Shown here piece by piece: positions 33,539 to 42,859 of a stretch of DNA of 52,402 nucleotides. The first letter of the stretch is position 1, and each line of letters opens with the position of its first letter. Under the pieces are notes generated by a model. That model was not told the DNA's origin. It worked only from the letters and a program-made list of their open reading frames with translations, and ran no database searches. The position numbers and the translations under genes are program-made. The DNA comes from Nostoc sp. NOS(2021). GTDB taxonomy: Bacteria; Cyanobacteriota; Cyanobacteriia; Cyanobacteriales; Nostocaceae. The stretch is taken from assembly GCF_017115025.1 (NCBI RefSeq), contig NZ_JABXKM010000071.1, forward strand, positions 1 to 52,402, read 5' to 3'.

Positions 33539-36234
33539 AAATTCTGGATAATGAATCTTTACGATTAAAAGTGCTAGCTTCTTTGCCTTGGAATCAACCA
33601 CCGCTATGTTGGCTAACTCCCGAACAACAATCCAAATTGCAAAATGAGTCCCAAACTCGTCAGTATCGTCTTGGAGAAAAAATCTGGTCAAACGATGTCA
33701 ACGGCTATCAATTCTTGATTGTGGCTGGGAAAGTCCGTTTGCGAGAAGACAGTCGCAACAAGTCGGCAAAGCCGCCCAACACGCTGTCTCAAGAAGGCAT
33801 TGGCAAACCAATAGCCGCCCTAGATGTGGGGGATTGGTTTGGTGACTTACAAAAGCTGTCTGCGGATTTTAAAGCTGTAGCTGCTAGTAAAGAAGTGATA
33901 TTAGTGTGTTGGGATACAGCGCTGTGGGCAGAATTTTCTCACCCACAAATTCAGGAGTTCTGGCAAGTGTTACCAATGGACATGGAGAGAGAAAGGGAGA
34001 CATTTTCCTTCTCTTCCACTCCTTCACTACCGCCAGCCTCGGAGGGAACTTCCAGCCCCCACAGCCTCCAACCCCAAAGAGGACTCCCAACCGCCAATCT
34101 GATCATCTCAAATTATCCGTTTGTTGCTAGCTGGAACACCGCTGCTGCCTGTTTAACAATGGTGGCGCAACAGTTAGAAAATTCTGTGCAACTGGAATGG
34201 GTGCAGCGTCAACTCAGAGGACAACGCCCAAAACAGGTTGTGGAAGCAGCAGAAAAGTTAGGGTTAGTGTTGCGGCGGTTACAAGTGAGTTGGGGTGAGT
34301 TGCGACAGCTGTCATTTCCAGCTTTACTGCTGTGGAATTCTGACTCACCCCAGAGTCCATCTTGGGTGGTAGCCTATGGAGTTAAGGGCGATCGCTTAAT
34401 TATCGCTAACCCTCTAAATCCCGAACGGACTTGTGAAAGCTTGCCGCAGTCGATAGTTGAGGCTTCTTGGGATGGACAATTGTGGCAAGTAGAACTGATC
34501 TCCCAGCAAGAAAAATTTAACCTCAGTTGGTTCACCCCAGCAGTTTGGAAGTATAAGGGATTGCTCACAGAAGTATTGTTGGCATCTTTTACCTTGCAGC
34601 TTTTGGGGTTAACAACACCGCTAATTACGCAAGTCGTCATTGATAAAGTGATGGTGCAGGGGAGTTTGCCGACTCTCGATGTGATGGCGATCGCACTTTT
34701 GTGTGTAGCCATATTTGAGTCTATACTGGGCATTCTGCGCCTATTCATCTTTACCCATACCGCTCGCCGCTTGGATTTGAGTTTATCAGCACAGCTATTT
34801 CGCCATCTAATGCGTCTGCCTTTGGCTTATTTTGAGTCGCGGCGCGTCGGAGACACAATAGCACGAGTCCAGGAACTCGAACAAATTCGTCAGTTTCTCA
34901 CAGGTACAGCATTAACTGTCATTCTAGATAGCATCTTTGCTGTGGTGTACCTGGCATTGATGTTTTACTATAACGTCCCACTCACTTTTGTCGCCTTAGC
35001 AGTACTGCCGCTATTTGCCACATTGACGATAGTTGCAACACCAATTCTGCGTAACTGGCTCAACGAAACCTTTAACCGGAGTGCCGATAGTCAATCGTTT
35101 CTAGTGGAGACAATCACCGGGATTCACTCCGTTAAAGCCCATGCAGCAGAACCAGTAGCCCGCGATCGCTGGGAAGGCTTATTTGCTCGCTTCATTCGCA
35201 CAGGTTTTAAAGCCTCTACTACCTCCAATATCAGCAGCAACATTGGTGATTTTCTCACCAATTTTTCCACCATGCTGATTCTCTGGTTTGGAGCCAAGTT
35301 AGTCATCGAACAAAAGCTCACAATCGGACAGCTAGTTGCGTTTCAAATGTTGTCTGGTAGAGTCACAGGCCCACTTTTGCGCCTAGTACAGTTGTGGCAA
35401 AACCTGCAACAAGTGCTACTTTCTGTAGATCGCATTGGTGATATTCTCAACGTCTCTCCAGAAGCTGAATTGGGAACTGGCCTAGTTTTACCACCCCTGA
35501 AAGGTCAAGTCACCTTCGAGCAAGTATTTTTCCGCTACCGGCCGAACTTTGAAGCAATTCTGCGGGGAATATCTTTCAATGCCGAACCAGGGCAATTTGT
35601 TGGCATTGTCGGACGTAGTGGTTCTGGTAAAAGTACCCTGTCTAAGTTATTGCAACGCCTCTATCAAATTGAATCAGGACGCATCCTTATTGATGGTTTT
35701 GACATTAAAAGTGCCGATTTAGCCTCACTGCGGCAACAAGTTAGTGTAGTTCTGCAAGAAGACTTTTTATTTAACGGTTCCATTTTGGAAAATATCACTC
35801 TCGGTACTCCCGACATTACCGCAGAGCAAGTAGTAGAGGCGGCAAGATTAGCAGTAGCACACGACTTCATCAGTCAATTACCCTACGGTTACGAAACTAA
35901 TGTTGGTGAACGCGGTACAGCTTTATCTGGCGGACAAAGACAACGTATTGCCCTAGCAAGGCTATTTCTTTCCCAAGCGCCGATTTTAGTTTTGGATGAA
36001 GCTACCAGCGCTTTGGATAGTGAAACTGAACAACAAGTATTGCAAAACCTGCAAAAAATTTCTGCTAACCGTACCGTCTTCTTGATTGCTCACCGCTTTG
36101 CTCCTCTTAAACGTGCTGATTTGATTTTGGTATTGGAGCAAGGTGTGATTGCCGAACGTGGTACTCACTCAGAGTTGTTGCAACAAAAGGGTTTATATTG
36201 GTCACTATATCAACGGCAGCAAGCAAACATTTAG
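33487..36234 (+). CDS. Type I secretion ABC exporter (C39-like domain, permease and ATPase fused)
   Basis: 915-residue HlyB-like exporter. Order: a cyclic-nucleotide-binding-like domain (about 25-155); a linker (about 174-203) rich in Ser/Pro; a C39 peptidase-like domain (about 210-345); six membrane segments (from about 360); and an ATPase with Walker A GRSGSGKST, signature LSGGQRQR, Walker B ILVLDEATSALD and H-loop IAHR. In the C39 motif the segment reads NTAAACLTMV, with Thr where the catalytic Cys belongs, so it is probably a non-cleaving C39-like domain that binds substrates. The gene overlaps the upstream PPIase by 52 bp. The likely membrane-fusion partner (HlyD) is encoded 3.9 kb downstream on the other strand. 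Confidence 0.92.
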   Translation: MASRENSKTDSQVTSELKILDNESLRLKVLASLPWNQPPLCWLTPEQQSKLQNESQTRQYRLGEKIWSNDVNGYQFLIVAGKVRLREDSRNKSAKPPNTLSQEGIGKPIAALDVGDWFGDLQKLSADFKAVAASKEVILVCWDTALWAEFSHPQIQEFWQVLPMDMERERETFSFSSTPSLPPASEGTSSPHSLQPQRGLPTANLIISNYPFVASWNTAAACLTMVAQQLENSVQLEWVQRQLRGQRPKQVVEAAEKLGLVLRRLQVSWGELRQLSFPALLLWNSDSPQSPSWVVAYGVKGDRLIIANPLNPERTCESLPQSIVEASWDGQLWQVELISQQEKFNLSWFTPAVWKYKGLLTEVLLASFTLQLLGLTTPLITQVVIDKVMVQGSLPTLDVMAIALLCVAIFESILGILRLFIFTHTARRLDLSLSAQLFRHLMRLPLAYFESRRVGDTIARVQELEQIRQFLTGTALTVILDSIFAVVYLALMFYYNVPLTFVALAVLPLFATLTIVATPILRNWLNETFNRSADSQSFLVETITGIHSVKAHAAEPVARDRWEGLFARFIRTGFKASTTSNISSNIGDFLTNFSTMLILWFGAKLVIEQKLTIGQLVAFQMLSGRVTGPLLRLVQLWQNLQQVLLSVDRIGDILNVSPEAELGTGLVLPPLKGQVTFEQVFFRYRPNFEAILRGISFNAEPGQFVGIVGRSGSGKSTLSKLLQRLYQIESGRILIDGFDIKSADLASLRQQVSVVLQEDFLFNGSILENITLGTPDITAEQVVEAARLAVAHDFISQLPYGYETNVGERGTALSGGQRQRIALARLFLSQAPILVLDEATSALDSETEQQVLQNLQKISANRTVFLIAHRFAPLKRADLILVLEQGVIAERGTHSELLQQKGLYWSLYQRQQANI
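34008..34095. repeat. Ser/Pro-encoding low-complexity insert in the ABC exporter
   Basis: C-rich sequence (cttccactccttcactaccg ... ccccacagcctccaacccc) encodes a flexible linker between the N-terminal and C39-like domains. It resembles in-frame repeats elsewhere in this window. Confidence 0.45.
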
Positions 36235-36738
36235 TAGATTTAACTAGCTTTTAGGTTGTGCCTACTTGATATCTGGAGAGTGGCTTAAGGATAGTCTTTG
36301 GCGAATGGAGTTATACACCATTCGTCATTTGAGTTTGGTTACAAAGTTGTCATACAACAGCATGATAACAATTCAAAATTCAAAATTCAAAATTCAAAAT
36401 TAAAGACATTTTCAGACTCTTATTTAAACCCCGACTGTAGCAAGATCCCGCAGGGTAACTTCGCGGAGGCGGAGTGGCTCCGACTCCGCGCTACCTGTAT
36501 TGTTGGGGTCTTAAACCCTTTGATTTATGATAAATTTTGCGATCGCAATGTTTTGGAATCAGGTATTTGCTTTTTTTTCTTGCACCACTCGAACTGTACT
36601 AGTACCGCTACGCAAAAATCAAAAGGCTTTTATTTTGCGCTTTCTGGCTCTTTTGAATGGTAGCTTTATTTCCGCCGTGATCTACTGGGAATAATTATTT
36701 TTAACGTCAGGATTCAGGTTGTTAAGCGCGTAATTGAC
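36235..36738. other. Intergenic region with simple repeats
   Basis: About 500 bp without a supported gene. It has a tandem caaaattcaaaattcaaaat run (about 36370-36400), a GC-rich hairpin (about 36462-36490, ggcggagtggctccgactcc) and a GCGATCGC octamer near 36540. The frame at 36298-36663 reads through these repeats and is not convincing. Confidence 0.5.
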
Positions 36739-37512
36739 TCAGGTCGCTAATAAACCGCCATCCACAACCAAAGACTGGCCCGTTATGTAAGCAGCTGCGT
36801 CAGAACACAGGAACAATACTGTAGACGCAATTTCTTCTGAACTGCCCATGCGTCCCATTGGAACAGAATTTGCTAGTTGTTGTGTGGCAGCATCGGCATC
36901 TTCTCCTGAGTTAGCTGCTAAACGCTCAATCATAGCAGTAGTAATGAAGCCAGGATTGACGGCATTAATCCGAATGCCCTGTTTAGCATAATCCAGCGCC
37001 GCAGATTTGGTTAAGCCCATGACAGCATGTTTACTAGCATGGTACGGAGCAAGACCCGGAAAAGCTATCAGTCCGGCGATGGATGAGGTGTTGACGATTA
37101 CGCCACTTCCCTGTTGAAGCATTTGAATGATTTCGTACTTCATTGATAGAAACACGCCGCGAACGTTGATTGCCATCAGTTGATCAAATTTATCAAGCGG
37201 TTGCTCGTGCAGTGGAGTTATCGATGAATCAATTCCTGCATTGTTAAAAGCGTAATCGAGTCTTCCATAAGTCTCAATTGTCTTTTGAATGGTTCTCTTA
37301 ATATCCTCTTCCTGCGAGACATCGGCTCGGAAAAAAGTTGCTTCACCGCCTGTTTGTTTAATAATGTCAACGACGTTTTGTCCTTCTTCCTCTCGGCGAC
37401 CTGTCAAGACTACCTTTGCGCTTTCGTTAGCAAAGGCGATCGCAGTAGCCCGACCAATGCCTGAAGTCCCACCTGTTACAAGTGACACTTTGCCATCAAA
37501 TTTACCTGCCAT
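36739..37512 (-). CDS. Short-chain dehydrogenase/reductase
   Basis: 257-residue classical SDR oxidoreductase. Cofactor site [17 protein letters not shown], the catalytic Ser in NTSSIAG, Tyr/Lys in YHASKHA and the C-terminal GQSLVVDGG are all in place. An Arg/Arg pair after the second strand (LTGRREE) suggests NADP(H). GAGAGG precedes the ATG. The substrate is not readable; a beta-ketoacyl reductase or sugar/alcohol dehydrogenase role is common in this family. Confidence 0.9.
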   Translation of the reverse strand: MAGKFDGKVSLVTGGTSGIGRATAIAFANESAKVVLTGRREEEGQNVVDIIKQTGGEATFFRADVSQEEDIKRTIQKTIETYGRLDYAFNNAGIDSSITPLHEQPLDKFDQLMAINVRGVFLSMKYEIIQMLQQGSGVIVNTSSIAGLIAFPGLAPYHASKHAVMGLTKSAALDYAKQGIRINAVNPGFITTAMIERLAANSGEDADAATQQLANSVPMGRMGSSEEIASTVLFLCSDAAAYITGQSLVVDGGLLAT

Positions 37513-37677
37513 AATTTCCTCTCAGTAAAGTTTTTATAGTATTAGGTTGAGCTAACAACTGATGCTCTCCCATGATGTTACTTCTGTCAACTACCACTGA
37601 CCTCAATCCTTACTTTTTAACGTATAAAAATAGGTGCGTTAACGGAGTTAACGCACCCTACTGCTGTGACACATCTA

Positions 37678-38003
37678 AGAGGATGTTTGAAAAGTATTGT
37701 TGCTAACAGCAAAACCTCCCAAATCTAACCCCCTTAGGGCGTGTTTTCAAACTATAACCACAATATGATGGAGGCGATCGTAATCATAGCTCTATAATTT
37801 ACAGCCAGTTTTTAATACTGAGTATCAATACGCCGAAATTGCTTGAGCCGGTTGATAGCGCGTTCGACAACCTTGGGTTGACGGTAGATTTCAAAGGCTT
37901 CGCTCTAGCCCTCCTTCCCTATGAGGTAATGGGGGTTTCAAAGCCTCTTAGGAGTGGGAGAGAGGGATTTATAGTATACTTTGCGACTTTTAAAACATCC
38001 TCT
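37678..38003. mobile_element. IS-derived element with 18-bp imperfect inverted ends
   Basis: Left end agaggatgtttgaaaagt (37678-37695) and right end acttttaaaacatcctct (37986-38003) are inverted repeats with one mismatch. The 326-bp interior holds the IS5-like transposase scrap plus an unrelated fragment, so this is a deleted or nested insertion sequence that cannot move on its own. Confidence 0.55.
37746..37874 (-). pseudogene. IS5-like transposase C-terminal fragment
   Basis: The minus-strand frame reads KVVERAINRLKQFRRIDTQY, stop, KLAVNYRAMITIASIILWL, stop. The VVER...F-RR...Y...L..NY.AM...A.I.LWL pattern is the C-terminus of IS5-family DDE transposases. An in-frame stop and missing N-terminal parts mark it as dead. 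Confidence 0.6.
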
Positions 38004-38298
38004 AAGGTAATGTTAAAAACCTATGGAACTTCTAAGTTTAGAAGCATAACGGAATTAATTTTTATTCCACATTTTATACTTACACATTACCAATTTAATA
38101 TTTATTTTGTCAATTATTATGTTAATAATAATTCCACTATTAATTCTGATTTTTAGTAGTAGAATTAGCATTTTGTTATGAATTTTTATAGTAATTGTTG
38201 AGAATGGAGCTTATTCACACCTTAAAATCTTTTTATTGTAAAGGTTTTAACGCTTCAAACTGTCAAAAAACGATTGATATCTTTGAGAAAAAATACTT

Positions 38299-39948
38299 AT
38301 GCTCCGTGATGATGTTAATCACAATCTGTTGTCAAATAAACAGCTAAATGTCTCTTCAATCTCTTCATTAGATACCTTTAATACGAAGAATGACTATAGC
38401 CTCAACCTCAACGGACGTAGTAGCTACAACTCAGCCGATTCTGATGTGCAGTTGCAAAATACCAGTAACACTACTGCTAATGCTTTTAGCACTGGGAATT
38501 ATAATTCCACCAATGGCTATGGCTTAATTAATGCAGCAGCAGCAGTGGCTAAAGCTGCTGGTCAAAATACCTTTGCTGATGTTCCTGACCTTGGTGGCAA
38601 TAATTGGGGAGCAGACCTTATTAAAGCACCGGAAGCTTGGGCACACGGATACACAGGTAAAGGCGTTGTTGTTGCTGTTGTAGATACTGGAGTTGACTAC
38701 AACCACGAAGATTTAAAGGATAATATCTGGACTAATCCCAAGGAAATTGCTGGCAATGGTAAAGATGATGATGGCAATGGCTATGTTGATGATATCCACG
38801 GCTGGAACTTTGTTGACAATAATAATAATGTCCTAGATGACAACGGTCATGGCACTCATGTTTCTGGGACGATCGCAGGAGAAAATAATAACTACGGTGT
38901 CACTGGTATTGCTTATGATGCCAAGATTATGCCCGTCAAAGTTTTAGATGACTCTGGCTCCGGTTCCTACACTTCCATCGCTAAGGGCATTCATTATGCT
39001 GTGGACAATGGAGCTAACGTGATTAACCTCAGTTTAGGAGGTAATTATTCTAATAGTACTCTAGAGTCAGCCATTAACTATGCCAGCAGCAAAGGAGTGA
39101 TTGTCGTCATGGCAGCAGGTAATGATGGTGGCTCTTCACCAGACTATCCCGCCCGCTATGCATCCAAATCGGGAATTGCCGTTGGAGCAGTAGATAAGAA
39201 TAATAATCTAGCTGACTTCTCTAACCGCTCTGGAACGAATCAAATTTCCTACGTCACAGCCCCAGGAGTCAACGTCTACTCCTCAGTTCCAAATAACCAG
39301 TATGCTATTTATAGCGGTACGTCGATGGCTGCTCCCCACGTTGCTGGTGTAGTTGCCCTGATGCTTAGTGCTAACTCCAAGCTGACTGATGCCCAAGTCC
39401 GTGAGATTGTCGCAGACACTGCCGGAAATAGTACACAAACTACAAGCTCTAGTTTGAATATTTCTAATGTCAGTTCTCTAGCGAGTCAGGTGATTGCAGA
39501 CACCGCCGGAAATAATACACAAACTACAAGCTCTAGTTTTAATCTTTCTAATGTCAGTTCTCTGGCAAGGCAGGCGATGTCTGACGACAACCTACTACGC
39601 ATCAACGCACAAACCACAAATTATCTCACATCACAGACAATTTCTAGTTTTAATGGTTCCAATTTTGGTTCTCTGAGCGGTCAGACGATTAGAGAAACGG
39701 CAAAATATCTGACACCAGAGACTATTGCTAGTTTTAATAATTATGATGTCAATTCTCTAACAGGTCAGACGAGCGCAGAAACGACAAAATATCTGACACC
39801 AGCCGAAGATAATAACGGATTAGCCAATCCCGAATTATGGTCGCAATTCCAAAACTATGACAAGATTCTGGGCAGCATCAATGTGGATAGCAATGATGAT
39901 AATGAAGATGAAAATAATCTTGATTTTGGAAAACTACTAAGTAGGTGA
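38299..39948 (+). CDS. Subtilisin-family serine protease without an N-terminal signal peptide
   Basis: 549-residue S8 peptidase. The triad is visible as VVDTGVDYNH (Asp), DDNGHGTHVSGTIAG (His) and YSGTSMAAPHVAG (Ser), with the oxyanion Asn in VMAAGNDGG. The N-terminus is Asn/Ser-rich with no hydrophobic signal, and the C-terminal 150 residues carry imperfect repeats (IVADTAGNSTQTTSS-type, then YLTPETIASFN-type) ending in an acidic tail. This fits export by type I secretion, whose genes flank it, but no RTX nonapeptides are present. Asp/Asn-rich calcium-like loops (KDDDGNGYVDD) lie before the His motif. Confidence 0.9.
   Translation: MLRDDVNHNLLSNKQLNVSSISSLDTFNTKNDYSLNLNGRSSYNSADSDVQLQNTSNTTANAFSTGNYNSTNGYGLINAAAAVAKAAGQNTFADVPDLGGNNWGADLIKAPEAWAHGYTGKGVVVAVVDTGVDYNHEDLKDNIWTNPKEIAGNGKDDDGNGYVDDIHGWNFVDNNNNVLDDNGHGTHVSGTIAGENNNYGVTGIAYDAKIMPVKVLDDSGSGSYTSIAKGIHYAVDNGANVINLSLGGNYSNSTLESAINYASSKGVIVVMAAGNDGGSSPDYPARYASKSGIAVGAVDKNNNLADFSNRSGTNQISYVTAPGVNVYSSVPNNQYAIYSGTSMAAPHVAGVVALMLSANSKLTDAQVREIVADTAGNSTQTTSSSLNISNVSSLASQVIADTAGNNTQTTSSSFNLSNVSSLARQAMSDDNLLRINAQTTNYLTSQTISSFNGSNFGSLSGQTIRETAKYLTPETIASFNNYDVNSLTGQTSAETTKYLTPAEDNNGLANPELWSQFQNYDKILGSINVDSNDDNEDENNLDFGKLLSR
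39406..39800. repeat. Tandem coding repeats in the subtilase C-terminus
   Basis: Two about 87-bp units (from 39408 and 39495) encode near-identical 29-residue repeats. They are followed by shorter units encoding AKYLTPETIASFN-like motifs. Confidence 0.65.
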
Positions 39949-40127
39949 GTTGAATTAAATATAAAACCACTGTAGCTGTAGAGCGATCGCTGATCTATCG
40001 TGAATGAATGTAGGGGTTTAGCAATGCTAAACCCTTACGTTTTAGGTGTGGGTTGTGAGATGCGTAGCCGTAGCCCCCCACAGGCATCGCTTTTGAAATG
40101 GTTATAAAAACAGGAGAAGCTACAAAG

Positions 40128-41624
40128 CTACCTAACCGAGAATGCCTCGTTGAACCGCCGTGTCACAGGCTCAGTGATGAATGTCAAAATTGACTTTTTA
40201 CGAGTGACAATTTCACCTGTAGCAGTCATCCCTGGTGTAAATTCTACTTCTTGACCCCGCACGTTCACGGAGTGTTTACTTAGCTTAATTCTTGTCGGAA
40301 AAACTAAGCCTAATTCTTTATCAACAATTGCATTCGGACTGACTTGCATGACTTCGCCTTCCACAACGCCAAATTCCTGGAAGGGGAAAGTCGCCATTTT
40401 CACTTTTGCCTTCATTCCTTGACGAATAAACCCAATATCGCGGTTAAGAACTTTCACTTCTAGAAGCATTTCTTCCCCTTCCGGCAAAATAGACAGCAAT
40501 TCTTCACCCGATTGTACTGGCCCCTTGGTGGCTTTAACTCTGTAAATCGTACCAGCAACGGGAGCCTCGATGGTTTCCAAAGCTTGCTGCTTTCTCGCTT
40601 GCTCTAATTGACCTTGAACAGTTGTCAGTTCTTCTTTACGCTTGTTGAACTGGGTCAAAATTTCACTTTGGCGTTCTGATGCTACACGCTGGGCCTGACT
40701 GCGTGCACCGTTGTAAGCTTGTTCTGCTTGGTGAATTTCTTGGACTTGGGCAGAAATATCTTTTTCTAATGATGTGACTTTATCTTGAGCCTCTGTGATT
40801 TTATTCTGGGCGTTAGTCACTTCATCTTGTGATCTAGTGATTTCTGTCTTTGCACGAGTTAATTTTTCTTGGGCATCCAAGTAATCCACACGAGGTACAG
40901 CGCCAGGAGTAATTAGGGTGTGTAGGCTTTTTTCCCTTTCTTGTGCAAGTGCCAAATTACTTTCAATTTTGATTCGGATGCTATCTGCGTTGACAAGGTT
41001 GGTTTTGGCATTCCCAACGCTGCTTTTGGCATTAACTAAGTTGTCTTGCAACCGAGTCAAGCGGACTTTGGCCTGATTGATGAGTGCTATTTGGCGATTT
41101 GCTTCTGCTTCCGCCGCTGCTTGACGAGCTTGGAAGTCTTGCAGGCGGGAGTTTAAAAGTTCATCTTGCACTTTTGTCCCAGTAGTTTTGCCTCCGGTGC
41201 GTTCTGCATCCAAACGTTGTAAATCGTCCTGAATCAATCTAGTAGATTTGGCTAGGCGGGAAACATCGCTTATTTGTAAGTCTGGATCTTTTTGAATCAG
41301 AATTTCACCTTTAGTAACGCGCTCACCTTCTTGCACTTTGACGGCGACAATTGACCCCCCACCCAAGGATGTCACCGGTCTTACTTGTGTGGAAGCAATT
41401 AATTCCCCTGGTGCTGTTGCTACTTCATCTATTTGCGAGAAGTACGCCCAAGCGATCGCCCCAAATACGATGACGCTCATCGTTCCCGCTAATAATCTAG
41501 TGTACAGGGGTGGTAATTCCTGTACTGCCTTCCCCAATTCATAGGTGAGTTGTTCCTCTGGTTGGGCGAATCGCTCTTTTGTCTGACGTGCTTGAGCAGC
41601 ATTTGCAGCTAGGGAAGATTTCAT
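40128..41624 (-). CDS. HlyD-family membrane-fusion (type I secretion adaptor) protein
   Basis: 498-residue periplasmic adaptor. One membrane anchor (about 40-60, AGTMSVIVFGAIAWAYF) is followed by a barrel-sandwich half (VRPVTSLGGGSIVAVKVQEG), a long coiled coil of about 230 residues, and the returning half (ETIEAPVAGTIYRVKATKGP) with a beta-barrel domain. It should connect the inner-membrane ABC exporter to an outer-membrane channel. The start at 41624 (MKSSLAANAAQ) is preferred; the frame to 41654 begins inside a TGACAAATGAC repeat. It faces the exporter operon across the subtilase and SDR genes. Confidence 0.9.
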   Translation of the reverse strand: MKSSLAANAAQARQTKERFAQPEEQLTYELGKAVQELPPLYTRLLAGTMSVIVFGAIAWAYFSQIDEVATAPGELIASTQVRPVTSLGGGSIVAVKVQEGERVTKGEILIQKDPDLQISDVSRLAKSTRLIQDDLQRLDAERTGGKTTGTKVQDELLNSRLQDFQARQAAAEAEANRQIALINQAKVRLTRLQDNLVNAKSSVGNAKTNLVNADSIRIKIESNLALAQEREKSLHTLITPGAVPRVDYLDAQEKLTRAKTEITRSQDEVTNAQNKITEAQDKVTSLEKDISAQVQEIHQAEQAYNGARSQAQRVASERQSEILTQFNKRKEELTTVQGQLEQARKQQALETIEAPVAGTIYRVKATKGPVQSGEELLSILPEGEEMLLEVKVLNRDIGFIRQGMKAKVKMATFPFQEFGVVEGEVMQVSPNAIVDKELGLVFPTRIKLSKHSVNVRGQEVEFTPGMTATGEIVTRKKSILTFITEPVTRRFNEAFSVR

Positions 41625-41702
41625 TTTTGTCCTTTGTCCGTTGTCATTTGTCATTAGTCATTTGTCCTTTATGATTCACTAATGACAAATGACTAATGAC
41701 TT
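41625..41702. repeat. TGACAAATGAC-type intergenic repeat
   Basis: Iterated gtcatttgtcattagtcatt and complement between the hlyD-like gene and the NmrA-like gene. Same family as the in-frame copy in rsmE and the copies at 44988 and 48795. Confidence 0.65.
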
Positions 41703-41711
41703 ATGTTTAAT

Positions 41712-42587
41712 TCAAACTGCTAAGTAGCGCCGCAAAAAGTTTTCTAATGTCTCCAACTGGAAGTTAAAAATCGCCTCTAAATTGGCAATTTCATCTTTTG
41801 TACAGAAAAATTCATTTGCTAGCAATGTGCGATAAGTTCCCAAAGCTTTTTGGATTTGGGGATTAAATAAACCTAATCCACTCTGTAACCCATCAATGAC
41901 AAATAGTGGTGAGTTAATTATTACTGGTTCTTTGGTGAAGATCCGACCAAAAATCCGGGGAATATCTTCTCGTAATAAAATCTCCGGCCCTCCCACTGGT
42001 AAAATCTGGTTACGAGCGGCTTCAACTGTCACAGAATCCACCACTATCTTTGCCAAATCATCGGTACTGACAATTGAGGTACGGTTTTTGCGATCGCCAA
42101 TCAGCAGATACAATCCCGTTTCCCGAAATCGTTCTACTAGTGGCAGCAAGTTAGATGCTAATCCAGCTGGGCGTAAAATAGTGTAATTTAAGCCACTAGC
42201 TGCCAAATATCGCTCTACTGCTCGTTTGGCTTTGAACACAGGAGCGTCTTCATATCCGCGATCGGCTCCTAATACGGAAATGAAGACAAAATGCTCTACG
42301 CCATTGGCTTTTGCTTGGTCAATGAGTTCAATATTGGCGCGGTAATCTAAAGATAGGGCATCGCTATCAGAACCGTGAGCGCTGATAATATACTGGACAC
42401 CCCGACTAGCTTTCTGGATATCTTTTTCCTCTAGCAAGTCACCGATGAAGATTTCTGCACCCCGGTGTTCTAACTCGCTGTAGCGCGAGGTAAGGCGGAC
42501 AAATGCCCGCACAGACTGTTCTCGTTGCCGTAGAAGTCGCACAACTCTGCGACCAATTCCTCCCGTTGCTCCAGTTACCAAAAACAT
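41712..42587 (-). CDS. NmrA/Ycf39-like atypical SDR protein
   Basis: 291-residue NAD(P)-binding protein. The Rossmann motif is FLVTGATGGIGRRVVRLL, followed by RAFVRLTSRYSEL (an Arg typical of NADP binding). Substrate-domain sequences include VEHFVFISVLGA and LNYTILRPAGL. The Tyr-x3-Lys dyad of classical SDRs is absent, as in regulatory NmrA-type members. The C-terminal extension of about 70 residues (KALGTYRTLLANEFF ...) is helical. Role is probably redox sensing or assembly of membrane complexes, by family analogy only. Confidence 0.8.
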   Translation of the reverse strand: MFLVTGATGGIGRRVVRLLRQREQSVRAFVRLTSRYSELEHRGAEIFIGDLLEEKDIQKASRGVQYIISAHGSDSDALSLDYRANIELIDQAKANGVEHFVFISVLGADRGYEDAPVFKAKRAVERYLAASGLNYTILRPAGLASNLLPLVERFRETGLYLLIGDRKNRTSIVSTDDLAKIVVDSVTVEAARNQILPVGGPEILLREDIPRIFGRIFTKEPVIINSPLFVIDGLQSGLGLFNPQIQKALGTYRTLLANEFFCTKDEIANLEAIFNFQLETLENFLRRYLAV

Positions 42588-42623
42588 ATAAATACCTAAA
42601 TTGAATAGTTACAGCGTTTATAT

Positions 42624-42657
42624 AGCGATGTCTACGACGGGCTACGCCTACGCTCGT
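42624..42657. repeat. Dispersed repeat TAGCGATGTCTACGACGGGC
   Basis: A 20-base run identical to one inside the dienelactone hydrolase gene (minus strand, 45577-45606). Here it is intergenic, followed by the tacgcctacgctcg motif. Confidence 0.65.
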
Positions 42658-42810
42658 TTGTATGCAATACACTTTGACCTCTCTCCAAACCTCTCTCCTA
42701 AAAGGAGAGGGCTTTGAATCTTACTCCCCAACGCTAGTAGGGAAGAGGTTGGGGGTTAGGTCTCTATTAGCCAATAGATCACACCTTATTTATCTTAATA
42801 CTCTAAAAAT

Positions 42811-42842
42811 TATCCCCCATATCTTTATAAAAGTGGGGGATA
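42811..42842 (-). terminator. Terminator of the second SAP-like gene
   Basis: A 9-bp stem TATCCCCCA/TGGGGGATA with a 14-base loop is followed on the minus strand by an ATTTTTAG run. It lies 18 bp beyond the end of the minus-strand gene at 42860. Confidence 0.65.
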
Positions 42843-42859
42843 GGGTAATCGAATTAGTT

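Larger units (their letters stand above)
37513..38298. other. Intergenic region with IS remnant and palindromes
   Basis: About 790 bp. It contains an 11-bp-arm palindrome (37633-37657, ggtgcgttaac/gttaacgcacc) and the inverted-repeat-flanked segment 37678-38003 with a transposase scrap. An AT-rich stretch before the subtilase gene should hold its promoter. Confidence 0.5.

Noticed and set aside
36298..36663. 121-residue frame
   Set aside because: Composed of simple AATTCAAA repeats and hairpin DNA, with no protein-like pattern.
37839..38156. 105-residue frame
   Set aside because: Runs antisense through the IS remnant and AT-rich intergenic DNA.
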